This document shows, one piece after another, positions 27,951-36,613 of a DNA stretch of 64,000 bases. The notes under the pieces were generated by a model. The model made no database searches and was not told where the DNA came from. It was given only the letters and a program-made list of their open reading frames with translations. The stretch is from Synechococcus sp. CBW1107 (GTDB lineage Bacteria; Cyanobacteriota; Cyanobacteriia; PCC-6307; Cyanobiaceae). Within the stretch, counting starts at the first letter, position 1. Each line of letters opens with the position of its first letter. The translations under genes and the position numbers were made by a program. Where the stretch lies: contig NZ_CP064908.1 of NCBI RefSeq assembly GCF_015841355.1, positions 1,736,001 to 1,800,000 of the forward strand. The letters are read 5' to 3'.

Positions 27951-28316
27951 TCAAGTCGGAATGCTTCGATCCAGGAGAAGGAATCCAGCCTCTGGGTGAA
28001 CCGCGAAGCGCTCAATCGCACCAGCGTGACGCAATAGGAACGCAGCCGTTTCGGCATTGCTGGCATTGCCGATGGCGAGGCACACCACCTTGGGAGGGCA
28101 GCCGCGGTTGACGCTTAGAAGCAGGAAATCTTCGTCCTTGGTGACGAGCACGTAGCCATCACGGCGAGCCAGCTCCCAGAGTTTCCGATCGTTCGCTCCA
28201 CCAAGACCCAGAAGGCGAATGTGCTGGCTCTCTGGGAACCGTGCTGCCAGCAACGGAATCAGCCGCTCGGAGAGGTTCTCATCCAGCAGCAGGCGCAGGG
28301 TCAAGCTGCCGGACAA
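27951..28316 (-). CDS. DUF5615 PIN-like toxin
   Basis: This 121-residue protein has the PIN-like signature of the DUF5615/Mut7-C group: LRLLLDENLSERLIPLLAARFP at the N-terminus and VLVTKDEDFLLL in the middle, supplying the acidic residues of a putative RNase site. Such proteins pair with DUF433 antitoxins as type II TA systems. Its start overlaps the end of the DUF433 gene by 16 bases, indicating translational coupling. Confidence 0.85.
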   Translation of the reverse strand: MSGSLTLRLLLDENLSERLIPLLAARFPESQHIRLLGLGGANDRKLWELARRDGYVLVTKDEDFLLLSVNRGCPPKVVCLAIGNASNAETAAFLLRHAGAIERFAVHPEAGFLLLDRSIPT

Positions 28317-28531
28317 GTGGTCATCAGCCGTCGTTCCCGCTCTGCGGCAAAGGCCAGACAGGCCAGCACATCCTCATGGGTGAGCTGGGGGAAGTCCTGG
28401 AGCAGGTCCGCTTCGCTGCGGCCGCTGGCCAGGGATCCCAGCACATCACCCACTGTGAGGCGGGTTCCCCGAACGCACGGCTTGCCGAAGCGAATGGCCG
28501 GATCGATGGTGATGCGTTCCAGAAGGTTCAT
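28301..28531 (-). CDS. DUF433 antitoxin
   Basis: The 76-residue product matches DUF433 antitoxins: ERITIDPAIRFGKPCVRGTRLTV followed by a helical LLQDFPQLTHEDVLACLAFA segment. The fold contains a winged helix-turn-helix that normally represses its own operon and a tail that binds the PIN-like toxin. It is transcribed ahead of and overlapping the DUF5615 toxin gene. Confidence 0.87.
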   Translation of the reverse strand: MNLLERITIDPAIRFGKPCVRGTRLTVGDVLGSLASGRSEADLLQDFPQLTHEDVLACLAFAAERERRLMTTCPAA

Positions 28532-28585
28532 CAGGTCAGCCTAATGGCGTGATCGCTCTCTGCCAGGACGAATCCCTCAACCCTT

Positions 28586-31500
28586 TCAAACCGCCACCGC
28601 CAACTCCGGATAGAACGCCGCCGGGATCGGCTGCTGCAGCCGCCAGCGAATCGCCATCGGCCGCTCGCCTTCGTGGCTCACGTAATCCGCGAACCCCAGG
28701 CAATGAAACGGCAGAGTGACACCGCCCCGCTTGTTCTCCTCGCGCACGAACAGCAGCACCCGGCTGCCGCGCGCTTGGTGGTGGATGTAACGCTGCCCCG
28801 TGGATGAGGATTCGCGGGTGAGGCTCTGGCTCTCCCAGTGGAACTCACGGGGGGAGATGGCGTAGTCGTTGTAGCGGGTGGTGGGGGAGAACAACCGCTC
28901 ACTCTTCTTGAGGGTGACGAAGAACACGTCGCAACGGGTGGCCTCATCAAAGACCACGCCCTCGCGGCCGGGGAAGGGGCGCGAATCGTTCAGCAAGCCG
29001 AAGGCGGCGAACACCTCGGCGCGGGAGTAGCGGCCGTGCAGGCGCAGGGGCACGGGCGGGGCTGACGCATCGACGCCCAGGACTGGCCAGACGAGCGGTG
29101 CCACCAGGTGGTCGGTGCGCTCCAGCAGGAGCTCGAACAGCTCCACCAGCTCGGGGCGGAGGGCCGGGGCGGCCCAGAGCCGCACCAAGGCCTCGGCGAG
29201 GGGCACGTGATGCCGGCCGCTGCCCCAGAGCTGGGCCATCAGCATGCGCCAGAGGCGCTCGCTGGCGGCATCGAATCCGGCGAGATCGGGGGGTGCGGGA
29301 CGTTGCAGCGCTTCGGCGTAGAGGCGCAGCCGACCGGGGTCATCCAGGTGGAGCAGGCCGCCAGCGATGCCCCGGCCCAGGCGCTTCTCATCGTCTGTGG
29401 GCTCGGTGATGGGCTGGCCCGAAAGCTCCCCCGCCGCCAACCACCCCAGCTCCCGCTGCAACAACGCCCACGACCCCGCCACCTTGTAAAACTCCCCCAC
29501 CTCCATTCCCAGCCCCTCCAGCACCCCCGCCAGCGAGCAGCGGCCAACGCGGCGGCATTCCGCCAGCAGCTGGGGCCGCCGGCTGGGCAGCGACTCGCGC
29601 AGGTTCGCCAGCACCCGCTCGCTCGACACCCGATCGAGCTGCAGGCTGCAGCCGGCTGGCAGGAAGGGAAACCCGTCCTTGATCTGCTGTTCCAGCTGGT
29701 CGCGGGTGCCGCCGAGCAGGGCGCGGTAGCGCAGGTCGAAGCGGAAGTTCCGGTGGGCCTGGCCGATGAAATCCAGCACCGTGAGGCAGCTCTTGCCCCG
29801 GCAGAGGCGCAGACCGCGGCCGAGCTGCTGCAGGAACACAATCGCGCTCTCGGTGGGCCGCAGGAACAGCACCGTGTCGATCTCGGGGATGTCGAGGCCT
29901 TCGTTGAACAGATCCACCGCGAACAGGATCTGCAGCTCGCCGGAGCGCAGGCGGCGGATCTGCTCGGCGCGCTGCTCGCGGGGGCTGGAGGCATCCAGGG
30001 CGGCGGCGCGCAGGCCGGCGGCCACGAACTTGCGGGCCATCCAATGGGCGTGCTCCACGCTGACGCAGAAGCCCAGGGCCCGCATCGCCGCCAGGTTGGT
30101 GACTTTGTCTGCCAGTTCGCGCAGGATCAGGCGCAGGCGGGCGTCGTCGGCGGTGTAGAGGTTGGACAGGGCCTCGCTGGCGTAGCCGTTGCGGCGCCAT
30201 TCGATCCGCGACAGATCCGTGCCGTCGTGGAGGCCGAAGTAGTGGAAGGGGCACAACAGGCCCTGCTCCAAGGCGCTCCAGAGGCGCAGCTCGGCGGCGA
30301 CTCGGCCATCGAACCAATGGAGGATGTCCTCGCCGCCGGTGCGCTCGGGGGTGGCGGTGAGGCCCAGCAGCAGGGTCGGCCTCAGGTGGGCCAGCCAGCG
30401 CTGGTAGCTGGGGGCTTCGGCGTGGTGGAACTCATCGACGATCACCACGGCAAACGTGTCCGGCGCCAGGTGTGCCGGATCGATCCCCGCGAGCGACTGA
30501 ACGGAGGCGAACACATGGCGCCACTGGCTGGGACGCTGGCCATCCACCAGCAGCTCGCCGAAGGAGCCATCGCGCAGCACCTGGCGGAAGGTGGCCAGGC
30601 TCTGCTGCAGGATTTCGCGCCGGTGGGCCACGAACAGCAGGCTCGGGCGCCCCGGACCGCCCTGGCGGGCGTAATCGATGGCGGCGACCACGGTTTTGCC
30701 CGTGCCGGTGGCGGCCACCACTAGGTTGCGCCAGCGGCCATGGAGGCTGCGCTCGGCCGACAGCTTGTCGAGGATCTCCTGCTGGTAGGCGTAGGGGCGG
30801 ATGTCGAAGAAGCTGACCGGTGTGGCGTCCGCCGCCGAGTCCCCCGCCGACTCCTCGCGCACAGCCCGATCAAAGCGGTGCTGCTCCAGTTCGCTGGCCC
30901 GGTAGGGCTCGAACTCGCCCTCCTCCCAGTAGCTCTCAAAGGCGGCCTGGAACTTGGCGAGGATACCCTCGTTGTCGTGGGCGGAGAGGCGCACGTTCCA
31001 CTCCAGGCCGTCGTGCATCGCGGCGGTGGAGAGGTTGGAGGAGCCGATGTAGGCGGTTGAGGCAGGGGATGCGCCCGAGAGGCCCGGCCGATGGAACAGC
31101 CAGGCTTTGGCGTGCAATCTGGTGCGGCGGGTGTCGTAGCTGACGCGCACCTCGGCGCCGTGGGCCACCAGCCAATCGAGGGCGCGGCGGTCGGTGGCGC
31201 CCAGGTAGACGGTGGTGAGCACCCGCAACGAGCGGCGGGGCTGGCCCTGCAGGAACTCAGACAGCGCAGGCTGGAGCAGGCGCAGGCCGCTGTGCTTGAT
31301 GAAGGCGCAGAGCAGGTCGATCCGCTGGGCGGAGGGGATCTCGTGGATCAGCGCCTGCCCCACCGACGGTTCGCCGCTGGCGTTCACCAGCAGGGTGCTG
31401 TCGGCCAGGGGGATGAGCGGGCGGATGGTGGCGGCCTGGCCGGGCAGGAGCGCCGTGGATCGGATCTCCGAAAGCAGCCGGGTGGAGGGGTGAAGGAGGT

Positions 31501-31774
31501 CGCCCGTGGAGATGGCGCGGGGTGCTTGGCTCTGGAGCAGGCCCACCAGTTGGTTCACCAGGGCCAGTTGGTGCTCAGGGGTGGCACCACCGCTCAGGTG
31601 CGCCAGGGCAATGCGGGCCAGACCCGCCAGGTGCCGGGCCAACAGGCGCGGGGCTTCCTGGGGATCGAGGCTGTCGGTGTCGACCAGGGTTGCCTGCAGG
31701 TCGCGCAGATGCTCCTCCAGGCCCTCGGTAAGGAGCTGCTGGTAGAGGCCGGGGGATGGGGCCTGGTCGGGCAT
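28586..31774 (-). CDS. PLD nuclease-SF2 helicase-DUF3427 protein
   Basis: The 1062-residue protein joins three parts. A phospholipase D-like nuclease domain (about 150-300) has the HKD half HAKAWLF and GSSNLS. An SF2 helicase (about 320-720) has VVAATGTGKT, VDEFHHAEA, GLTATPERT and QQLGRGLRL motifs. The C-terminal ~350 residues end in DUF3427 (VFFVTLKKSERLFSPTTRYN). Proteins of this build are suspected nucleic-acid processing or phage-defence enzymes, which is inference here. The surrounding TA genes and insertion sequences support an accessory origin. A decayed copy of its 3' end lies at 27644-27890. Confidence 0.85.
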   Translation of the reverse strand: MPDQAPSPGLYQQLLTEGLEEHLRDLQATLVDTDSLDPQEAPRLLARHLAGLARIALAHLSGGATPEHQLALVNQLVGLLQSQAPRAISTGDLLHPSTRLLSEIRSTALLPGQAATIRPLIPLADSTLLVNASGEPSVGQALIHEIPSAQRIDLLCAFIKHSGLRLLQPALSEFLQGQPRRSLRVLTTVYLGATDRRALDWLVAHGAEVRVSYDTRRTRLHAKAWLFHRPGLSGASPASTAYIGSSNLSTAAMHDGLEWNVRLSAHDNEGILAKFQAAFESYWEEGEFEPYRASELEQHRFDRAVREESAGDSAADATPVSFFDIRPYAYQQEILDKLSAERSLHGRWRNLVVAATGTGKTVVAAIDYARQGGPGRPSLLFVAHRREILQQSLATFRQVLRDGSFGELLVDGQRPSQWRHVFASVQSLAGIDPAHLAPDTFAVVIVDEFHHAEAPSYQRWLAHLRPTLLLGLTATPERTGGEDILHWFDGRVAAELRLWSALEQGLLCPFHYFGLHDGTDLSRIEWRRNGYASEALSNLYTADDARLRLILRELADKVTNLAAMRALGFCVSVEHAHWMARKFVAAGLRAAALDASSPREQRAEQIRRLRSGELQILFAVDLFNEGLDIPEIDTVLFLRPTESAIVFLQQLGRGLRLCRGKSCLTVLDFIGQAHRNFRFDLRYRALLGGTRDQLEQQIKDGFPFLPAGCSLQLDRVSSERVLANLRESLPSRRPQLLAECRRVGRCSLAGVLEGLGMEVGEFYKVAGSWALLQRELGWLAAGELSGQPITEPTDDEKRLGRGIAGGLLHLDDPGRLRLYAEALQRPAPPDLAGFDAASERLWRMLMAQLWGSGRHHVPLAEALVRLWAAPALRPELVELFELLLERTDHLVAPLVWPVLGVDASAPPVPLRLHGRYSRAEVFAAFGLLNDSRPFPGREGVVFDEATRCDVFFVTLKKSERLFSPTTRYNDYAISPREFHWESQSLTRESSSTGQRYIHHQARGSRVLLFVREENKRGGVTLPFHCLGFADYVSHEGERPMAIRWRLQQPIPAAFYPELAVAV

Positions 31775-31846
31775 GGGTGTCCAGGCGCCTGTGCTGCAGA
31801 ACTTGCCGTGGATCGCCAGCCAGGAATCGGACTGGGATGTGGCGAT

Positions 31847-31866
31847 GTTATGCGGGTCCGGATAAC
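31847..31866. promoter_or_regulatory. Imperfect palindrome upstream of the helicase gene
   Basis: The 20-bp sequence GTTATGCGGGTCCGGATAAC has dyad symmetry at 8 of 10 positions per half-site. It lies about 73 bp upstream of the helicase start codon at 31774, a plausible operator position. No cognate regulator is identified nearby. Confidence 0.35.
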
Positions 31867-32376
31867 GTGCCAGCCAGCATTGACGACCGAGGCCGGATGC
31901 TTGCTCCAGCGAGGGATCTGCTCAGTGCAGCCAAGCTCCTTTATTCGTCTTATGCGGAAGGAGGGATAGTGAGGGGGAGTTTAGGCAGATCCGTCCAATC
32001 AGCGTTAGCCAAATTTGTGACGATCCTTGATATCCCGCTACAAACCTCACCACCCGGCGGCGGGGGTTGTGGGTGTCACGCGGCGCAAGGGCTAACGCGA
32101 GTGCGGGACGCTCACTTAGCCCCGCGCCACCCAACGGATTTCAAAAGACTGAAGCCCAATCCCGCACCCTTGCGCTCGCGTGGTTTCAAAGCCCCCTCGC
32201 CGCCGCCGTGCTGGGTAGGTCAGGACACGGCGGCCCGAGCGGCCTACCCGCGACTGCGGTGGCGGCACGCACGGGAGCCTGCTCGAACCCTGCTGCCGAA
32301 GCAACCAGCTTGGAGATCGAGTTCCTGAAAGCTGGTGGAACCCGCCGAACAAAGTCCTTCCGCCAAGAGCGTCACA

Positions 32377-32446
32377 GCGTCACAACCGTCAGACACACTG
32401 CAGCACCAGGATTTCCAAGCTGTGACGGTTGTGACGCCCCCCCCCC
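32377..32446. repeat. 15-bp inverted repeat next to a C10 tract
   Basis: GCGTCACAACCGTCA at 32377-32391 is exactly complementary to TGACGGTTGTGACGC at 32423-32437, with a 31-base loop. The right arm runs straight into ten consecutive C residues. A further GTCACA copy precedes the left arm. The spacing is long for a terminator, so a protein-binding or replication/integration site is possible. Confidence 0.55.
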
Positions 32447-32560
32447 AACACACTGTGGTCTGGCAGACACTCCTGCCCCCCAGAGAGCCCCCTGGCCGCC
32501 CCTCCAGGGGGCTTAAGAGCACCTCGAATAATCAGCTATTTGCAAGGTCTCTGAGGACAC

Positions 32561-32583
32561 GAAAAAGCCGCCGAAGAGGCGGC
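32561..32583 (-). terminator. Intrinsic terminator of the IS5 transposase
   Basis: Read on the minus strand, the stem GCCGCC-TCTTC-GGCGGC is followed directly by TTTTTC. It lies 66 bp after the transposase stop codon at 32649, inside the left end of the element. Confidence 0.75.
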
Positions 32584-32648
32584 AGAACAGGAGAATCTTA
32601 TATCGACTATTGACGATCTCCTGAGCTATGGGAGATTCTCTGGGAGAT

Positions 32649-33711
32649 TCATGCGACAGTTGCTATATGGGAAGAGCGCTGGAGATAACGAAGGAAGTTG
32701 AAGGTCAGGTTCTTGAGGCCCCACCAAGCATCATTCCTTTCTAGCCCAATCTTTCTTGTCAGTTTTCCACCCATGGACATAGTCATGTAGCCAAAGACAT
32801 GCTCCACACAAGCTCTGATTGACGACTTGACACGATTCAGTTCCTTGGCTGCGTCGCTGAGCGGATGATTGCGAGCGCCTTTTTCATGGATCAGACTTTC
32901 AAAGCCACCGAGACTCAGAAGATCCTCAAAGCATTCACCTGAATACGCTGAGTCTGCCCAAACATGGTCATGTTCGTTTTCTGGATCCAGCAAGCGTGGA
33001 AGCATCTGACTGTCGTGAATGTTGGCAGGAGTGACAGTATATCGGAGGATGAATCCATGGTCGACATCGATACAGATGCTGTTCTTGTAACCGTAGTAAC
33101 TGATGACGTTCTTTTTTGTCCAGCGAGCATCTAGATCCTTCTGCTGCAAGCGATCTGGGTTTTCATCCCAGCGCTCCGGCAGCCTCCCGGCTTTGACTTC
33201 TTTGTTCTCCTCGCGGGTATTGCGTTGCTTGGGAACCGGAACAAGAGTTGCATCGATGATCTGGCCACCGCGGGCTTGGAGCGCCCTGGGAGCGGAGGTA
33301 TGCCTCAAACATCTCAAAGAACTCCTCGATAACTTCCGCCTTGCGCAGTCGCTCTCTGAAGAAGGCGACTGTGGTGGCATCAGGAATGCTGTTCATCACA
33401 CCAAGCCCGACAAACTCCTCAAAGGAGCGCCTGTCATTCACCTGAAATTCAAGCTCTTCATCGCTGAGGTTGAAAAGCTGCTGGAGAACGAGAATCTTGA
33501 AGAGGATCAGCGGATCAATCCTCTTACGCCCTGCATTGGTCTTTCGCTCCTGGACATAGCCCTTGTCAAGCAGTGGCCGGAATGAATCCCAAGGGATCGA
33601 TTCAGAAAGTCGCTGAAGAACCGGCTTCTTCTCCTTGAGCTTTGCGACTCTTTGCTGTTCGTCCCAGAACCCTCTCTGACCCACTGCAGAATTAGAATGT
33701 CGTGAATCCAA
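32649..33711 (-). pseudogene. IS5-family transposase, frameshifted
   Basis: Two frames make up one DDE transposase. The first (33711 to about 33285) encodes LKEKKPVLQRLSESIPWDSF through EFFEMFEAYLRSQGA. The second (from about 33280 to 32649) continues LQARGGQIIDATLVPVPKQR, with the DDE-type Asp, then WADSAYSG and a terminal YMTMSMGGKLTRKIGL region. The change occurs in the CAGGGCGCTCC stretch near 33283 and amounts to one base. Members of this subgroup normally have one uninterrupted frame, so the copy is probably inactive unless the sequence is wrong here. Confidence 0.8.
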
Positions 33712-33798
33712 TTCTAGCTCAGATTAGGCCATATTGCATTGGCTTGTTGATTTTTCGAGGTGCCCTTAAGCCAGTAGTTGTGTACTATCCGGCAGCAG

Positions 33799-34008
33799 AT
33801 GCCTCCCGCTTCTCGCTCCAGGCCCCAGACTGCCCGTGAGGACCCTGGTGAAGAGTGGATTTACCTAGACCACGACGTGCTGAAGGTCAGCCGGAGGCGC
33901 AAGGTGTGCATCGCCTGCCATTGGTTTCGCCACCATGCGGGTCCCAACTGCATCCCGCTGCTGACCTGCCAGCTGCACCAGGGGTTGATCGCGCAGGGGG
34001 CAGACTGA
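33799..34008 (+). CDS. Small Cys/His-rich protein, possibly truncated
   Basis: The 69-residue product has CIACHWFRHHAGPNCIPLLT and then CQLHQGLI, a Cys/His pattern that resembles short zinc-binding proteins common in picocyanobacteria. Homologues I recall continue past LIAQGA with another Cys, while this one stops early. A neighbouring frame (34009-34082) continues with AWAQEM-like sequence, which would fit a frameshift near the end. It begins 29 bases right of the IS5 element, so its promoter may have been displaced. Confidence 0.5.
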   Translation: MPPASRSRPQTAREDPGEEWIYLDHDVLKVSRRRKVCIACHWFRHHAGPNCIPLLTCQLHQGLIAQGAD

Positions 34009-34400
34009 ACAGAACTGCTGCACTGCGCATGGCCTGGGCCCAGGAAATGAACAGCCGACCTATGGCCGATCTCCAGGATTGACGAGAAGCGATGAGTTCA
34101 CGCATGCTGCCCGGTGTCAACTACGTAGGCGCCCGCCTACCTAATCGTCGCCGAACACGCATGCCCTCGTCCGTCACCGTCAGTCCTGCCTGGCGATCCT
34201 TCAGAAGGGTAGCGCCCCTCCGAGTGGTGTAACTCAGGAGGTCCTGTGACCCTCTCCGGAGGGTGAACAGGAGCAGTCAGGGGATGACTGCTTGGAAGCT
34301 GATTGCGCAGCTCCATTGATCCATTATGAACCCTGATCGCTGAATTGGCAACTCAGCGATCGATGTGTTCTGTGTAGATCGAGGTAGAAGCTGGTGCGCT

Positions 34401-35657
34401 TCAGCTGATGGTTGCAGCCGGCTGGGCGTTCGGATCTGCATCGGTGAGCTCCAAGGGCTCTTCTGGCTCTGGGATCTTGGCCATGGTGGCCTCAGAGAAG
34501 AAGCGGCGACGCTCCAGCTGCCATTCCTCCTGCTGCTCCAGCAGCTGGCTGCCCACCAGGCGCACGATCGCTGGATCATTGGGGAAGATGCCGACCACGT
34601 TGGTGCGGCGTTTGATCTCCTTGTTGAGGCGCTCGAGCGGGTTGGTGCTCCAGACCTTGCGCCAGTGCTCCTGGGGGAAGTGCAGGAAGGCCAGCACGTC
34701 GTCCCGGGCGGCTTCCATCACGGGCACGGCGCCGGGGAACTGCTTGCGCAGCATCTCGGTGACCCGCTGCCAGTGGGCGCGCACCTGATCTGGAGCCTGG
34801 ATCACGAACACCGCTTTCATGGCAGCGGCCACCATGTCCTGGCCGGCCTTGGGCACATGGCTCAGCAGGTTGCGCAGGAAGTGCACCCGGCACCTCTGCC
34901 AGCTACTGCCCTGGAACATCCGCTTGATCGCTGCCGTCAGGCCCAGGTGGGCATCCGAGATCACCAGGCGGGTGCCGTCGAGGCCACGCTCCTTGAGTGA
35001 GCCCAGGAACTGACGCCAGAAGCCCTCCGCCTCGCTGTCGCCCACGGCAATGCCGAGAACTTCGCGGTAGCCGAGGGCATTGATGCCGATCGCCACCACC
35101 ACCGCCCGCGACACCACCTGCATATTTCGGCCCAGGCGGCCGTGGAGGTAGGTGGCGTCGAGGTAGACGTAGGGAAAGCGGGCATGGTCAAGCGGCCGGC
35201 CCAGAAAGGCTTTCACCTGCTCATCGAGCCCCTGGCAGATGCGGCTCACCTCCGATTTGGAGATGCCGCTGGCCCCGCCCAGCGCCTCCACCAGGGCGTC
35301 GACCTTGCGGGTGGAGATCCCGCCGGTGTAGGCCTCCATCACCACGGCGTAGAGCGCCTTGTCCACCCGGCGGCGTGGCTCCAGCCAGCTGGGAAAGAAG
35401 CTGCCCTGCCGCAACCTGGGAATGGCCAGGCTGAGGTCGCCCACCTGGGTGGTGAGCAGCCGCTCCCGGTAGCCGTTGCGATGGGTGGAGCGCTGATCGG
35501 GGCAGCGCTCATGGAGTTGAGCGCCCGTGAGGGCAGAAACCTCGGCTTCCAGCAGGTCCTGGAAACCCCGGCGCACGATCTCTGGGATCAGGGCGCCAGC
35601 GGTGGTGCCCTCCATGAGCTGGCTCAGCTCGGAGGCGCCACTATGGGTGAGGGTCAT
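34401..35657 (-). CDS. IS256/Mutator-family transposase
   Basis: This 418-residue DDE transposase (from ATG 35657; a start at 35711 is possible) shows the family layout: HRNGYRERLLTTQVGDLSLA, YVYLDATYLHGR with the first Asp, VISDAHLGL with the second, and the late Glu in WSTNPLERLNKEIKRRT. The sequence RCRVHFLRNLLSHVPKAGQD is the Mutator signature. It seems intact, so this element may be active. Confidence 0.92.
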   Translation of the reverse strand: MTLTHSGASELSQLMEGTTAGALIPEIVRRGFQDLLEAEVSALTGAQLHERCPDQRSTHRNGYRERLLTTQVGDLSLAIPRLRQGSFFPSWLEPRRRVDKALYAVVMEAYTGGISTRKVDALVEALGGASGISKSEVSRICQGLDEQVKAFLGRPLDHARFPYVYLDATYLHGRLGRNMQVVSRAVVVAIGINALGYREVLGIAVGDSEAEGFWRQFLGSLKERGLDGTRLVISDAHLGLTAAIKRMFQGSSWQRCRVHFLRNLLSHVPKAGQDMVAAAMKAVFVIQAPDQVRAHWQRVTEMLRKQFPGAVPVMEAARDDVLAFLHFPQEHWRKVWSTNPLERLNKEIKRRTNVVGIFPNDPAIVRLVGSQLLEQQEEWQLERRRFFSEATMAKIPEPEEPLELTDADPNAQPAATIS

Positions 35658-35748
35658 GGTCTGTGTTCGGTTTGGTGGTAGTTCTCCGAACAGGGTCACA
35701 GACCGGCCCACCCATTGCCACAGCTGAAATCTGAGGGAGGTGAGCCGT

Positions 35749-35771
35749 CAGCCCCGGCTACGCCGGGGCTG
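35749..35771. repeat. 10-bp stem, 3-base loop hairpin in IS256 right end
   Basis: CAGCCCCGGC at 35749-35758 pairs with GCCGGGGCTG at 35762-35771. It lies between the transposase gene and the terminal repeat. It may block read-through transcription into the transposase, a known way of limiting transposition in other elements; no T-run is present. Confidence 0.5.
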
Positions 35772-35782
35772 ATCCTCCTGAG

Positions 35783-36469
35783 TTACACCACTTGCTGGGA
35801 CGCCGCTCCGCTGCCCTCCAGCGCGCAGAACACACAGCCCGCTACGGGGTGGCCGTAGCGGGCCTGCAAGCCGCGGAAGTCGGTGCAGTCGGTGTCGCGC
35901 TTTCCGGCGTTGCAGCGGAAGCAGAGGGCCTGCAGGTTGGTGATGTCGTCTGAGCCGCCCTGGTTCTTCGGGATGATGTGGTCCACCTCGATGGCCCGCT
36001 GGTGCTCGTGCGCACCGCAGCACTCGCAGCGGCCCCGGGCGCGTGTGAGCACCCTGTATTTCACCGAGCCGCTGATCGGGCTGCGGTGGCGGCTGCGGTG
36101 GGCAAACACCTCTTCGCCGCGCTGCTCGCGGAAGGCATCGAGGCGCTGGCGGCAGAGCTCCAGCAGCTCGTCGCGCTCGCCGTCGCTCAACTCTTCGCCG
36201 CCGATCAGGCTGTAGGCGCCGTTGCCATAGGCGGTGATGCCGTTGCCGGTGAGCACCCGGCCCACCATGCGCTTCACCCGTTCGGTGTAGTACTCGATCT
36301 GGGTCACGTCTTCGCCCAGGATCCGCCGGGCCACGTCCTGCGCCGGGGCCGGGCTGCTCCTCCCCAGCAGCTCCATGAGCATGAGCGGTTGGTAGATGTG
36401 GCTCATGCGCATCCGCTCGGCGATGAATGCGCGCAAGCGAAGGAAGGCAGCTGAGGGGGGCGGGGGCAT
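35783..36469 (-). CDS. HNH endonuclease, C-terminally truncated by IS256
   Basis: The N-terminal ~120 residues are a helical domain (FLRLRAFIAERMRMSHIYQP...). The HNH nuclease follows with CECCG, AIEVDHIIPKNQGG, DITNLQALCFRC and NAGKRD. The frame then reads GCVFCALEGSGAASQ and ends QVV-stop in the IS256 terminal repeat. GCVFCALEG resembles the start of a HIT domain (CxFC), and HNH-HIT fusions exist, so a HIT domain may have been lost. ATG 36469 is chosen. It is divergent from higB across about 144 bp. Parts of its 5' region recur three times to the right. Confidence 0.75.
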   Translation of the reverse strand: MPPPPSAAFLRLRAFIAERMRMSHIYQPLMLMELLGRSSPAPAQDVARRILGEDVTQIEYYTERVKRMVGRVLTGNGITAYGNGAYSLIGGEELSDGERDELLELCRQRLDAFREQRGEEVFAHRSRHRSPISGSVKYRVLTRARGRCECCGAHEHQRAIEVDHIIPKNQGGSDDITNLQALCFRCNAGKRDTDCTDFRGLQARYGHPVAGCVFCALEGSGAASQQVV

Positions 36470-36613
36470 GGGGGCATCCTGGCTGGGTGAGACGGGGGTG
36501 GCACTTGTAAGAGGAGGAACACAGGCAATCCAGGCCGCCATGTCAGCGCGTGACCGCCTTCGCCCGGCACTACTGCCTGGCGTGCCTACGTCCGGCGGGG
36601 GTAAGGTAACGGT

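Larger units (their letters stand above)
31775..32511. other. Non-coding stretch between helicase gene and IS5 element
   Basis: No reading frame in these 737 bp has recognisable protein features. It contains the palindrome at 31847-31866, a locally AT-richer block around 31930-32040, a long-range inverted repeat (32377-32391 with 32423-32437) and a run of ten C at 32437-32446. It may hold remnants of older mobile DNA. Confidence 0.5.
32512..33770 (-). mobile_element. IS5-type insertion sequence
   Basis: Imperfect terminal inverted repeats bound the element: AGCACCTCGAATAATCAGC from 32518 inward on the left and GGCACCTCGAAAAATCAAC as the complement of the right end at 33764. Both ends are flanked by CTTAAG (32512-32517 and 33765-33770), which is either the target duplication or part of the ends. 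The inner length is 1247 bp. The single transposase gene inside is frameshifted. Confidence 0.8.
34223..35792 (-). mobile_element. IS256-type insertion sequence
   Basis: A 19-bp perfect inverted repeat, AGTGGTGTAACTCAGGAGG at 34223-34241 and its complement at 35774-35792, bounds the element (1570 bp). It contains one mutator-type transposase gene. No 8-bp target duplication is evident, since the flanks CCCCTCCG and TGCTGGGA differ, so the locus has probably been rearranged after insertion. The right repeat supplies the stop codon of the HNH gene. Confidence 0.82.

Noticed and set aside
29108-30724. 538-codon open frame opposite the helicase gene
   Set aside because: Shadow of the helicase, Gln- and Gly-rich without motifs.
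34126-34141. GTAGGCGCCCGCCTAC palindrome as terminator or operator
   Set aside because: Perfect but short, no T-run and no adjacent gene start to regulate.
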